From: Acinetobacter oleivorans DR1
Lineage (GTDB): Bacteria; Pseudomonadota; Gammaproteobacteria; Pseudomonadales; Moraxellaceae
Direction of reading: 5' to 3'
Assembly: GCF_000196795.1 (NCBI RefSeq)
Contig: NC_014259.1
Location: 2,356,001 to 2,420,000 of the forward strand
DNA length: 64,000 nucleotides
Part shown: positions 1-7,741 of the stretch, piece by piece
Position numbering within the stretch: position 1 is the stretch's first letter
How the letters are laid out: every line of letters begins with the position of its first letter
The notes under the pieces: model-generated
Seen by the model: the letters and a program-made list of their open reading frames with translations, nothing else
Database searches by the model: none
Told to the model about the DNA's origin: nothing
Made by a program: the position numbers and the translations under genes

Positions 1-207
1 CAAGTATATAATGCACTTGTTAGCGGTAGCTTAGTGATTGCTAAAGATCAAGATCAATACGCTTATTTGCCAAAAGCTTTAGCTGAAAAAATCGATCAAA
101 AAATGCAAGGTTTCATTTTAATGAATAATGCTGAGAAAAATGAACAAGCCACTGATGAAGAAGATCCTTATGCAGCGTATGTTATTCCTGATGATTTGAT
201 GTGGTAA
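1..207 (+). CDS. DUF2058 (YaiL-like) protein, C-terminal part
   Basis: The frame is open from the left edge and stops at 205-207, giving 68 residues of a protein whose start lies outside the window. The visible part contains the segment YLPKALAEKI, then an acidic, Q/E-rich stretch, and ends PYAAYVIPDDLMW. A tail of the type DPYADY-IPDDLMW is what I recall for the DUF2058 family (E. coli YaiL), proposed to be nucleic-acid associated but without an established activity. The family name rests on that C-terminal signature only. A stem-loop terminator follows directly. Confidence 0.7.
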   Translation, partial: QVYNALVSGSLVIAKDQDQYAYLPKALAEKIDQKMQGFILMNNAEKNEQATDEEDPYAAYVIPDDLMW

Positions 208-214
208 TGCATAC

Positions 215-250
215 AAGGGCCTTTATGATGCAAATCTAAGGGCCTTTTTT
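215..250 (+). terminator. Rho-independent terminator after the DUF2058 gene
   Basis: Two copies of AAGGGCCTT (215-223 and 238-246) pair as a nine-base stem with one central G-G mismatch, closed by a 14-nt loop and followed by a T run to 250. Confidence 0.7.
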
Positions 251-572
251 GATTTGGGTTAAAAATATTAATTTAACAAATGTTCAAAATATTAAGAAAA
301 AATACTTAAAGAATAAATTCCTTCACCACTTTATCTATTAATCCCGATATAATAAATCATAATTTTTTAAGTCCTCGCGACATTCTTGAAGATTTCTTCA
401 GGTATCCAAATTTTACGTCATGTACAAATGAATGACGTACAACGTAATCAGTTCTGTGTATTTACACATACTCAAAAGATCGAAAACTAAGTGATATTGA
501 TCTGACTGACTTTCTTGTAAATTTAATTGCAAAGATTTAATTAAGTGGCTTTTGTCTTAAAGGTAGTAATTC
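251..572. other. AT-rich intergenic region upstream of the ABC exporter
   Basis: No credible gene. It contains a short hairpin TGAAGA-TT-TCTTCA (387-400) and a spaced inverted repeat (414-439, listed separately). The promoter for the downstream exporter should lie here, but I could not pick a convincing -35/-10 pair. Confidence 0.6.
414..439. promoter_or_regulatory. Spaced inverted repeat, possible operator
   Basis: TACGTCAT at 414-421 and ATGACGTA at 432-439 are perfect reverse complements separated by 10 bp. Spacing and symmetry fit a dimeric regulator site about 135 bp upstream of the exporter start. The regulator is unknown; role is inference. Confidence 0.4.
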
Positions 573-2420
573 ATGCTGAAGTGGTTTGAAAAACTTGTAG
601 ATCCCTACCCAACAAAAGGTCTGGATGAACCTTTACCAACTCGTTTTTTTCCATTTATTTGGCAAGCGACAGAAGGCTTACGCCCTTACTTATTATTACT
701 TATTCTGTTTACAGCAGGTGCTGCAAGCTTTGAAGCCTTACTTTTTTCAAAGATTGGACAACTCGTAGATTGGTTAAGTAAAAGTCATCCTGAAAGTTTT
801 TTAAGTCAACATGCAACTGATCTATTGCTTTTAATTGGTGTTTTATTTGCCAATATCTTCTTCGTAAATATTCAATCTATTATTAAACACCAGATTTTAT
901 ATAGTACTTTTCCAATGCGTTTGCGTTGGCGGTTCCATAATCTTTTATTAAAACAAAGCTTAGATTTTTTCCATAATGACTTTGCTGGAAGGCTTTCCGC
1001 AAAAGTTATGCAAACGGCTCTGGCAATCCGTGAATTCTGGATTATTTTGGGTGACATGTTGGCTTATGTCGCTATTTACTTTATTACGGTTAGCATTGTC
1101 CTTGGGGCTATTTCTCCTATTTTGTTAATACCACTTTTAGTTTGGTTAGCTTTATTTCTCTTAAGTGCATGGTTCTTTATTCCTCGTTTAAGTAAAGTTT
1201 CACAGCAACAAGCTGATGCCAGAGCAGTGATGACTGGCCGCATTACCGATGCTTACACCAATATTCAAACTGTTAAATTGTTTGCTCATGCAGGACGTGA
1301 GAGCCAATATGCCAAAGCATCAATGAAAGAGTTTATGACAACAGTCTATGCTCAGATGCGTTTAGGTACTCTTTTTGAAATAAGTATCAACATGCTATCA
1401 GCTGTTTTATTTATTGGCGTTATTGGCACTTCAGTTTGGCTATGGACTCAAGGTTTAGCAGCATTAGGTGTCATTGCAGCGACTACTGCCATGATTTTAA
1501 AGCTTAATAGTATGGCTGAATTTATGATGTGGCATATGTCCGCGTTATTTGAAAATGTTGGAACTATTCAAGATGGTATGCAAACATTAGGTAAAAAAAT
1601 CAATATTCAAGACAAAGCAGATGCAAAAACTCTTGAAGTTGCCAAAGGTGAAATTGTATTCAAAGATGTGAGTTTTGCTTATAACAATAAAAATGTAATT
1701 GATCATTTCAATTTACATATTAAAGCAGGCGAAAAGATTGGTATTGTTGGGCGTTCAGGTGCAGGTAAATCCACTCTAATCCAACTACTTTTACATTTTT
1801 ATCATCTTAAAGACGGTGAAATTTTAATTGATGGGCAAAATATTGAAAATGTGACTCAAGATAGTCTAAGAGCGAATATTGCCTTAGTAACCCAAGATAC
1901 GTCTTTATTACATCGCTCAGTGGCTGAAAATATTAAATATGGCCGTCCAGATGCATCTGATGCCGAGATGGAGAATGCTGTAAATAAAGCCAAAGCAGCC
2001 GAATTTATACCTCAATTGGTTGATTTAAAAGGTCGTAATGGATATCACGCCCAAGTTGGTGAACGTGGTGTAAAACTTTCTGGCGGTCAAAGACAACGTA
2101 TTGCTATCGCACGTGTATTCTTAAAAGATGCTCCTATTCTCATTTTAGATGAAGCGACCAGTGCACTAGATTCAGAAGTTGAAGCAGCAATTCAATCTAG
2201 TTTAAATGACCTTATGGTTGATAAAACGGTTATTGCAATTGCACACCGATTATCTACTATTGCACAAATGGACCGTTTAATTGTTCTTGATGAAGGTCGA
2301 ATTGCTGAGCAAGGAACACACGAAGAGTTAATTGCTCAAAATGGAATATATGCACAATTATGGAAACGCCAAACAGGCGGCTTCCTGTTTGAACAAAAAG
2401 TTTTACAGGGTCAAGATTAA
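573..2420 (+). CDS. ABC exporter, fused permease-ATPase (MsbA/MdlB type)
   Basis: A 615-residue half-transporter with the permease domain first (about residues 30-330, six hydrophobic segments) and the nucleotide-binding domain second (about 355-600). Walker A GRSGAGKST begins near residue 393, the signature LSGGQ is at 502-506, and Walker B ILILDEATS places the catalytic Asp-Glu at about 526-527; the H-loop histidine is in IAIAHRLS. Such proteins work as homodimers or heterodimers in the inner membrane and export lipids, drugs or peptides; the substrate cannot be told from sequence. The start is preceded by AAAGGTAG. Its stop codon overlaps the start of the MaoC-like gene by one base, so the two are co-translated. 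An inverted repeat upstream may bind a regulator. Confidence 0.9.
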   Translation: MLKWFEKLVDPYPTKGLDEPLPTRFFPFIWQATEGLRPYLLLLILFTAGAASFEALLFSKIGQLVDWLSKSHPESFLSQHATDLLLLIGVLFANIFFVNIQSIIKHQILYSTFPMRLRWRFHNLLLKQSLDFFHNDFAGRLSAKVMQTALAIREFWIILGDMLAYVAIYFITVSIVLGAISPILLIPLLVWLALFLLSAWFFIPRLSKVSQQQADARAVMTGRITDAYTNIQTVKLFAHAGRESQYAKASMKEFMTTVYAQMRLGTLFEISINMLSAVLFIGVIGTSVWLWTQGLAALGVIAATTAMILKLNSMAEFMMWHMSALFENVGTIQDGMQTLGKKINIQDKADAKTLEVAKGEIVFKDVSFAYNNKNVIDHFNLHIKAGEKIGIVGRSGAGKSTLIQLLLHFYHLKDGEILIDGQNIENVTQDSLRANIALVTQDTSLLHRSVAENIKYGRPDASDAEMENAVNKAKAAEFIPQLVDLKGRNGYHAQVGERGVKLSGGQRQRIAIARVFLKDAPILILDEATSALDSEVEAAIQSSLNDLMVDKTVIAIAHRLSTIAQMDRLIVLDEGRIAEQGTHEELIAQNGIYAQLWKRQTGGFLFEQKVLQGQD

Positions 2421-2860
2421 TGCTTTATTTAGAAGATTTGAAAATTGGTGATCGTTTCATCAGCCGTGAATATGAAATCACCTTAGATGAAATCAAAAAA
2501 TTTGCAAACTCCTATGACCCTCAAATATTTCACACAGATGAAGAGCAAGCTAAGCATGACCCTATTTTTCAGGGGATTGCTGCAAGTGGTTGGCATACGT
2601 CAGCCATCACTATGCGTTTATGGACAGAATGCATGCCAATTCATGGCGGCCTCATAGGTTCCGAATCTAGTCTACGATGGCCACGCCCCACTCGACCTGG
2701 CGACAGAATTCATGTTGAAGCTGAAATTTCAGCTATCACACCATCCAAAACAAAATTAGATCGTGGTATTGTTAGTTACGTTACTCAAGCCTTAAATCAA
2801 CACGGGGATGTTTTACTTATTTCAACAACAAAAATTGTTGTCTTTAAAAAAAATGTTTAA
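2420..2860 (+). CDS. MaoC-like (R)-specific enoyl-CoA hydratase/dehydratase
   Basis: A 146-residue single hot-dog-fold protein. The segment NSYDPQIFHTDEEQAK followed by a Gly-rich HT motif (SGWHTSAIT) matches the hydratase-2/MaoC pattern in which Asp and His activate water for addition to an enoyl-CoA. These enzymes act in fatty-acid or polyester metabolism in the cytoplasm. The start codon is embedded in the stop of the ABC exporter (TAATG), implying translational coupling, which hints that exporter and enzyme handle a common acyl compound; that link is inference. No terminator is obvious before the AraC gene 107 bp further on. Confidence 0.85.
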   Translation: MLYLEDLKIGDRFISREYEITLDEIKKFANSYDPQIFHTDEEQAKHDPIFQGIAASGWHTSAITMRLWTECMPIHGGLIGSESSLRWPRPTRPGDRIHVEAEISAITPSKTKLDRGIVSYVTQALNQHGDVLLISTTKIVVFKKNV

Positions 2861-2967
2861 AAATGGTTGATATGATTGTCTAACAGTTTTTATAAACTCA
2901 GATTATATTTCATGACAAGATGTGTAAGAAATGCATGTGAAAAATTGATGAGAGCAATGGAACGCAT

Positions 2968-3993
2968 ATGAAAATTACCTCAGCTCGTCAAGATCAGGGT
3001 ATTCCGGGTGTCTATGGCTTATTGCTATTAGATGTTGTTTCACGTTGGGGATACAACGACGAAACATTATTTGCTCCATTTCATCTTACCAGCGAGCAAC
3101 TGGCTGACCCTGACTATCGTATTTCTACACCAGTAGCAAATGAACTAGTAAAACACGCTCTTAATTTAACTGGCGAAACTACGTTGGGTTACCATCTTGG
3201 TACTCAAATGCGTATTTCAATTCATGGCTTCATTGGCTATGCAATTATGACAGCCAAAGATATTACTGAAGCAATTGCTCTTGCGGCTCGCTTTATTCAG
3301 CTACGCTTACCCTTTTTACAATTATATTTTTCAACTTTTGGGCCTAAAGCAACCTTACAATTACAGTGTGATATTGAACTTGAACCTTTACGTACAGAAA
3401 TCGTTTTAGGTTTAACCATTGGTATCATGAGCATGGCCAAAGCGATTACTGGTATTGAAGATTTAGCTGGTGATGTAGATTTAGATTTCCCAGAACCAGA
3501 AGGTTTTGACAAATATAGAAATAAGCTAAGCAGCACAATTCGCTTTAACCAACCTCATTTAATTTCAAGTTTTGATAAAAAATATTTAGGAATTAAATTG
3601 GTTAATGCTGACCCTATCGCAAGTCAAGTTGCTATTAATCAGTGCGAAGCTGAACTATCCGCTTTAGGTGAACGCCGTCGTTTAGCAATGCGAGTTCGTG
3701 ATATTTTAAGTAATTCTGAACAACATTATTTAAGCATCGAAAATGTAGCTGAATGTCTACATATGTCTGATCGAACGCTCAAACGTCAATTAGCAGCAGA
3801 AGGAACATCATTTTCAACGTTAGTTGATGAAGTACGTTATCGACATGCAACATCTTTACTTTCACGTACAGATTATAGTCTTGAACAAATTGCTGATGAA
3901 CTTGGCTATTCGGATGTTGCAAACTTTAGCCGTGCTTTTAAACGCTGGAGCGGCCGCAGTCCGAGCAACTGGCGTAAAGACCCATACTTATAA
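2968..3993 (+). CDS. AraC-family transcriptional regulator
   Basis: A 341-residue regulator. Residues about 20-200 resemble the N-terminal ligand/arabinose-binding-like domain of the OruR/ArgR-type AraC group, and the last 100 residues hold two helix-turn-helix units, the second carrying ADELGYSDVANFSRAFKRW and ending GRSPSNWR, the classic AraC signature. It is a cytoplasmic DNA-binding protein; effector unknown. It sits 107 bp after the MaoC-like gene on the same strand and 37 bp before gcvH, so it could regulate the exporter unit, but nothing in the sequence proves this. The length is usual for the group. Confidence 0.9.
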   Translation: MKITSARQDQGIPGVYGLLLLDVVSRWGYNDETLFAPFHLTSEQLADPDYRISTPVANELVKHALNLTGETTLGYHLGTQMRISIHGFIGYAIMTAKDITEAIALAARFIQLRLPFLQLYFSTFGPKATLQLQCDIELEPLRTEIVLGLTIGIMSMAKAITGIEDLAGDVDLDFPEPEGFDKYRNKLSSTIRFNQPHLISSFDKKYLGIKLVNADPIASQVAINQCEAELSALGERRRLAMRVRDILSNSEQHYLSIENVAECLHMSDRTLKRQLAAEGTSFSTLVDEVRYRHATSLLSRTDYSLEQIADELGYSDVANFSRAFKRWSGRSPSNWRKDPYL

Positions 3994-4030
3994 TTTTTAA
4001 AACTATTGGACACAAGCTTAAGGAGTTACC

Positions 4031-4405
4031 ATGAATCATCCTTCAGAACTGAAGTATGCACGTACACATGAGTGGGTAAAGATTGAGGGTGATCTTGTTA
4101 TTACAGGGATTACCGATCATGCACAAGATGAACTTGGCGATTTGGTTTACGTTGAAACTCCAGAAGTTGGGAGTAAAGTTACTGCTGGCGAACAAGCTGG
4201 TGTGGTTGAATCAGTAAAAACTGCCTCTGATATCCATGCTCCTGTTTCAGGCACTGTAGTAGAAGTAAATACTGACCTTGAAGATGATCCTGATTTTGTA
4301 AATGACGATCCATATGGTAAAGGTTGGATTTATAAAATCAAACCAGACAGCATTGCAGATGTTGAAAAACTTTTAACAAATGCAGAATATGAAGCTGGCT
4401 TATAA
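4031..4405 (+). CDS. gcvH: Glycine cleavage system H protein
   Basis: A 124-residue lipoyl carrier protein that shuttles the aminomethyl intermediate between the P, T and L proteins during glycine breakdown. The lipoyl-lysine motif ESVKTASD puts the modified lysine at residue 63, with the flanking acidic hairpin and the C-terminal GKGWIYKIKP strand as in other H proteins. The ribosome site AAGGAG lies seven bases before the ATG. It is alone here: gcvP and gcvT are not in the window. A strong terminator follows. Confidence 0.96.
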   Translation: MNHPSELKYARTHEWVKIEGDLVITGITDHAQDELGDLVYVETPEVGSKVTAGEQAGVVESVKTASDIHAPVSGTVVEVNTDLEDDPDFVNDDPYGKGWIYKIKPDSIADVEKLLTNAEYEAGL

Positions 4406-4435
4406 AAGATAGCTAAAGCTTTTCATATTTAATAA

Positions 4436-4464
4436 AAACCAGTTTAGTCTTAAACTGGTTTTTT
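4436..4464 (+). terminator. Terminator after gcvH
   Basis: AAACCAGTTTA (4436-4446) pairs with TAAACTGGTTT (4451-4461) around a four-base loop, then a T run. Confidence 0.9.
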
Positions 4465-4505
4465 CTTTATCTATTCAAATTCAGTTTTACGAATCGGTGA
4501 CCTCT

Positions 4506-5204
4506 ATGACAAAGCTTGTTTTATTCTCTGGCGCTGGCATGAGTGCCGAAAGTGGAATTAGCACTTTTCGTGACAGTAATGGTCTATGGGAAAATTACGA
4601 CATCCAACAAGTTGCCACACCTGAAGCATGGCAAAAGAACCCTGCTCTAGTTCAACGCTTTTACAATGAACGACGTAAAAATATTTTAGAATCTCAACCC
4701 AATTCAGCTCATCAATATATTGCAAAGTTACAAGACTATTTTGACGTACAAGTTATTACTCAAAACATTGATGATTTACATGAACGTGCTGGAAGTACCA
4801 AAGTTTTACATTTGCATGGAAACATTCGTTTAGCAAAAAGTTCTGGCCCAAATGCACAATTTACAACTCAGTTTTATGACATTAACGGTTGGAAATTAGA
4901 TTTAGAACATGACCTGTGTCCAGATGGTTATCCCCTTCGCCCACATGTTGTTTGGTTTGGTGAAGCTGTACCTGCTTATGAAGAAGCCATTACAGTCGTG
5001 CAAAGTGCAGATATTTTTATTGTAATCGGCTCTACATTAAGCGTTTATCCGGTTGCGGGTTTAGTGCATGAAATTGCAGCTCAATGTAAAGCTTACTATA
5101 TAGATCCCAAAGCAGATCATGGACGTGTTCCTCAACAATACGAATTATTAAAGATGTCAGCGACTCAAGGAATGCATGAACTTTTTGAGAATTTAACCAA
5201 TTAA
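4506..5204 (+). CDS. Sir2-family NAD-dependent deacylase lacking most zinc cysteines
   Basis: A 232-residue class III sirtuin-like protein. NAD-binding motifs are intact: GAGMSAESGIS (9-19), TQNIDDLHERAG (85-96) with catalytic His104 in LHLHGN, and the Rossmann return GSTLSVYPVAG (176-185). The Tyr53-x-x-Arg56 pair typical of CobB/SIRT5-type deacylases that accept acidic acyl groups is present. The zinc ribbon is degenerate: between H104 and RPHVVWFGE only Cys138 remains of the usual four cysteines. I chose the ATG at 4506 because GGTGA sits five bases upstream; a GTG at 4497 in frame would add three residues but overlaps that site. It probably removes acyl groups from lysines in the cytoplasm. 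It appears monocistronic. Confidence 0.88.
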   Translation: MTKLVLFSGAGMSAESGISTFRDSNGLWENYDIQQVATPEAWQKNPALVQRFYNERRKNILESQPNSAHQYIAKLQDYFDVQVITQNIDDLHERAGSTKVLHLHGNIRLAKSSGPNAQFTTQFYDINGWKLDLEHDLCPDGYPLRPHVVWFGEAVPAYEEAITVVQSADIFIVIGSTLSVYPVAGLVHEIAAQCKAYYIDPKADHGRVPQQYELLKMSATQGMHELFENLTN

Positions 5205-5604
5205 TTGCTATTTTTAAGGACTAAATAAATTTAATTTGAATAAAAATTACTATTTTTTAGATAAAATTTTTTAACATTGTTCTAATTTTGCTCAATAAAA
5301 CTTTATCCCCAAAGTCCGTTGTAACTAAATTTAGAGTTATTTTTTTAAAAATATTTTTATTTTCCACAAAATCTTAAAAAAATAAATATTAAAAAATTAT
5401 AAGTTAATGATTAATATTATAATTTTCCTCTTAAAAAAATCACTTATTTCAAATTACACAAAGATACAAAAGTATAATATAAAAATAACAGAGCAAAAAA
5501 AATCTTTTGTGGTTGAATCTCAACCTCTTGAATGCCGTACAAGAAAACAGCGACCTGGATTAGGTTACAATCACGGATTATGGATATAAGGACACACATC
5601 CATC
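5205..5604. other. AT-rich intergenic region upstream of putP
   Basis: Very AT-rich. It holds a perfect palindrome CTAAATTTAG at 5325-5334 and long A/T tracts. An in-frame-looking 60-codon reading frame at 5407-5589 has no ribosome site and an AT-biased composition and is not accepted as a gene. AAGGA at about 5589 is the likely but distant ribosome site of putP. Confidence 0.5.
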
Positions 5605-7095
5605 ATGAGTTATTTTGATCCCACCCTCATCATGTTTATGGTGTACATCGTAGCAATGGTACTTATTGGCTTATTTGCCTACCGTGCTACAAGCGACTTC
5701 TCAGATTATATTCTCGGTGGTCGTAGTTTAGGCAGTTTCGTTACTGCGTTATCCGCAGGCGCATCAGACATGAGTGGTTGGCTACTCATGGGTTTACCAG
5801 GAGCAATTTATCTTTCTGGTTTATCTGAAGCGTGGATTGCAATTGGTCTTATTATCGGTGCTTGGCTTAACTGGCTACTGGTTGCTGGTCGATTACGCGT
5901 TCATACTGAAATTCAAAACAATGCATTAACTTTGCCAGATTATTTTACAAGCCGTTTTGATGACCAGAAAAAAGTACTTCGTATTTTCTCTGCCGTTATC
6001 ATCTTGGTTTTCTTCGCTATTTACTGTGCTTCAGGCATGGTAGCGGGTGCCCGTTTATTTGAAAATCTATTCGGCATGTCTTACAACACAGCTATTTGGC
6101 TCAGTGCTATTGCAACCATCAGTTATGTTTGTATCGGTGGATTCTTAGCAATTAGCTGGACTGATACATTCCAAGCTGGATTGATGATTTTTGCCCTGAT
6201 TTTAACACCAATCGTGACTTACCTTGCGATCGGGGACACAACTCATTTTGTTACCCTCATTGAAACTGCACGCCCGCATGCATTTAATCTCATCTCAGAT
6301 TTTGGTGTGGTAGCAGTTTTATCCTCCATGGCTTGGGGTCTTGGTTACTTTGGTCAACCACACATCCTTGTACGTTTCATGGCAGCTGACTCAGTAAAAT
6401 CTATTCCTGCTGCTCGTCGTATTGGTATGACTTGGATGATCTTGTGTTTAGGTGGTGCTGTCGGTGCTGGTTTCTTCGGTATTGCTTATTTCGAGCAACA
6501 TCCTGAATTAGCAGCAGTTGTAAGCAAAAACCCTGAAACTGTATTTATGGAATTGACTAAAATTTTATTCAATCCATGGATTGTGGGTATCATTTTGGCT
6601 GCAATTTTAGCTGCTGTTATGAGTACGCTAAGCTGTCAACTTTTAGTATGTTCAAGTGCTTTAACTGAAGATTTATACAAAGGTTTCCTTCGTAAAAATG
6701 CATCTCAAAAAGAACTTGTATGGGTTGGCCGTGTCATGGTTCTTGTTATTGCTGTTCTTGCAATTATTCTTGCAGGCAACCCTGATAGCAAGGTTCTTGG
6801 TCTTGTTGCTTATGCATGGGCTGGTTTCGGCGCAGCGTTTGGTCCGCTTATCATCTTGTCATTGTTCTGGAAACGTATGAATTTACAAGGTGCATTAGCT
6901 GGTATGATCGTTGGTGCAGTTGTGGTTATTGGTTGGAAAAATCTTTTCGCAAGCACAGGTGTTTACGAAATCATTCCTGGCTTTATCCTTGCATTTATCA
7001 GCATCATTGTAGTGAGTCTTTTAACTAAAGCGCCAAATACGACTGTAACTGGACGCTTTGAAGAAGCAGATAAACTCTACAAAGAAAGCGTATAA
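5605..7095 (+). CDS. putP: Sodium/proline symporter
   Basis: A 496-residue sodium:solute symporter (SSF) with about 13 membrane segments. The N-terminal part carries the conserved segment SDYILGGRSLGSF and ALSAGASDMSGWLLMGLPGA, the sodium/proline site region of PutP proteins, and FGQPHILVRFMAA in the middle. It imports L-proline with Na+ across the inner membrane. Its partner genes follow: a divergently oriented Lrp-type regulator and putA, so this is the proline-utilisation locus. Length is normal for PutP. It ends at a terminator shared with the convergent regulator gene. Confidence 0.95.
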   Translation: MSYFDPTLIMFMVYIVAMVLIGLFAYRATSDFSDYILGGRSLGSFVTALSAGASDMSGWLLMGLPGAIYLSGLSEAWIAIGLIIGAWLNWLLVAGRLRVHTEIQNNALTLPDYFTSRFDDQKKVLRIFSAVIILVFFAIYCASGMVAGARLFENLFGMSYNTAIWLSAIATISYVCIGGFLAISWTDTFQAGLMIFALILTPIVTYLAIGDTTHFVTLIETARPHAFNLISDFGVVAVLSSMAWGLGYFGQPHILVRFMAADSVKSIPAARRIGMTWMILCLGGAVGAGFFGIAYFEQHPELAAVVSKNPETVFMELTKILFNPWIVGIILAAILAAVMSTLSCQLLVCSSALTEDLYKGFLRKNASQKELVWVGRVMVLVIAVLAIILAGNPDSKVLGLVAYAWAGFGAAFGPLIILSLFWKRMNLQGALAGMIVGAVVVIGWKNLFASTGVYEIIPGFILAFISIIVVSLLTKAPNTTVTGRFEEADKLYKESV

Positions 7096-7110
7096 ATCAT
7101 TGAAATAAAT

Positions 7111-7136
7111 AAAGGGGCTTTAGCCCCTTTATTTAT
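7111..7136. terminator. Bidirectional terminator between putP and the Lrp-type gene
   Basis: AAAGGGGCT-TT-AGCCCCTTT forms a compact hairpin with A/T tails on both sides. Its right half overlaps the stop codon of the minus-strand regulator (7129-7131). Confidence 0.9.
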
Positions 7137-7617
7137 TTTTGGTTTTAATTTTAATTTTTGAAGTATCTTTGACTACCTGCATTACTGGATAACTCCGAGT
7201 TTCTTTCACGCCCGGTAACTGCCATAGCACCTGCCCCGCAATACGTCTAAATTCTTCCATACTGCCACTTCGTAATTTAATTAAAAAATCAAACCCTCCA
7301 CTCACCATATGACATTCAACAATTTCCGGATAGTGAACCACAGCATCAATAAACTCATCTAGAACATTAGGTGTGGTTTTATCTAGTAATACTTCAACAA
7401 ACACCAAAAAATTTGCATTTAATTTGACTGGATTTAATTTTGCTTCATAACCCAAAATGAAATCATCTTTTGTCAGCTTTTGAACTCGGGCCATCACAGC
7501 AGTTGGAGATAAATTCACAAGTTCGGCTAATTTACTGTTAGAAATACGCCCATCTGTTTGAAGAATATCCAAAATTTTTAAATCAGTGCGATCAAGGCTT
7601 AATATTGGGCCATTCAT
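7129..7617 (-). CDS. Lrp/AsnC-family regulator, probable proline-use regulator
   Basis: A 162-residue Lrp/AsnC protein: an N-terminal winged helix (residues about 10-60, ILDILQTDGRISNSKLAELVNLS) and a C-terminal RAM effector domain with the VSGGFDFLIKLR segment. It is transcribed away from putA, with about 124 bp between the two start codons, and converges on putP. Because the putA product here has no DNA-binding domain, this protein is the likely proline-responsive activator of putA/putP, by analogy with PutR-type Lrp regulators. That assignment is inference from position. The 3' end is embedded in the shared terminator. Confidence 0.9.
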   Translation of the reverse strand: MNGPILSLDRTDLKILDILQTDGRISNSKLAELVNLSPTAVMARVQKLTKDDFILGYEAKLNPVKLNANFLVFVEVLLDKTTPNVLDEFIDAVVHYPEIVECHMVSGGFDFLIKLRSGSMEEFRRIAGQVLWQLPGVKETRSYPVMQVVKDTSKIKIKTKNK

Positions 7618-7741
7618 CTGAATTTTCCTCTAAAAAATGGGCTAAATATAGTGAGTTATTCGGTGTTTCTTCTGTAATGATAAATTATCTAAACCTCTCT
7701 ACTCAAGATCTTTGTACGAGAGTCGGTTGGCGGAAACAGAT

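Noticed and set aside
5407..5589. 60-codon frame upstream of putP
   Set aside because: No ribosome site, AT-driven composition, and it runs up against the putP leader; it looks like chance in AT-rich DNA.
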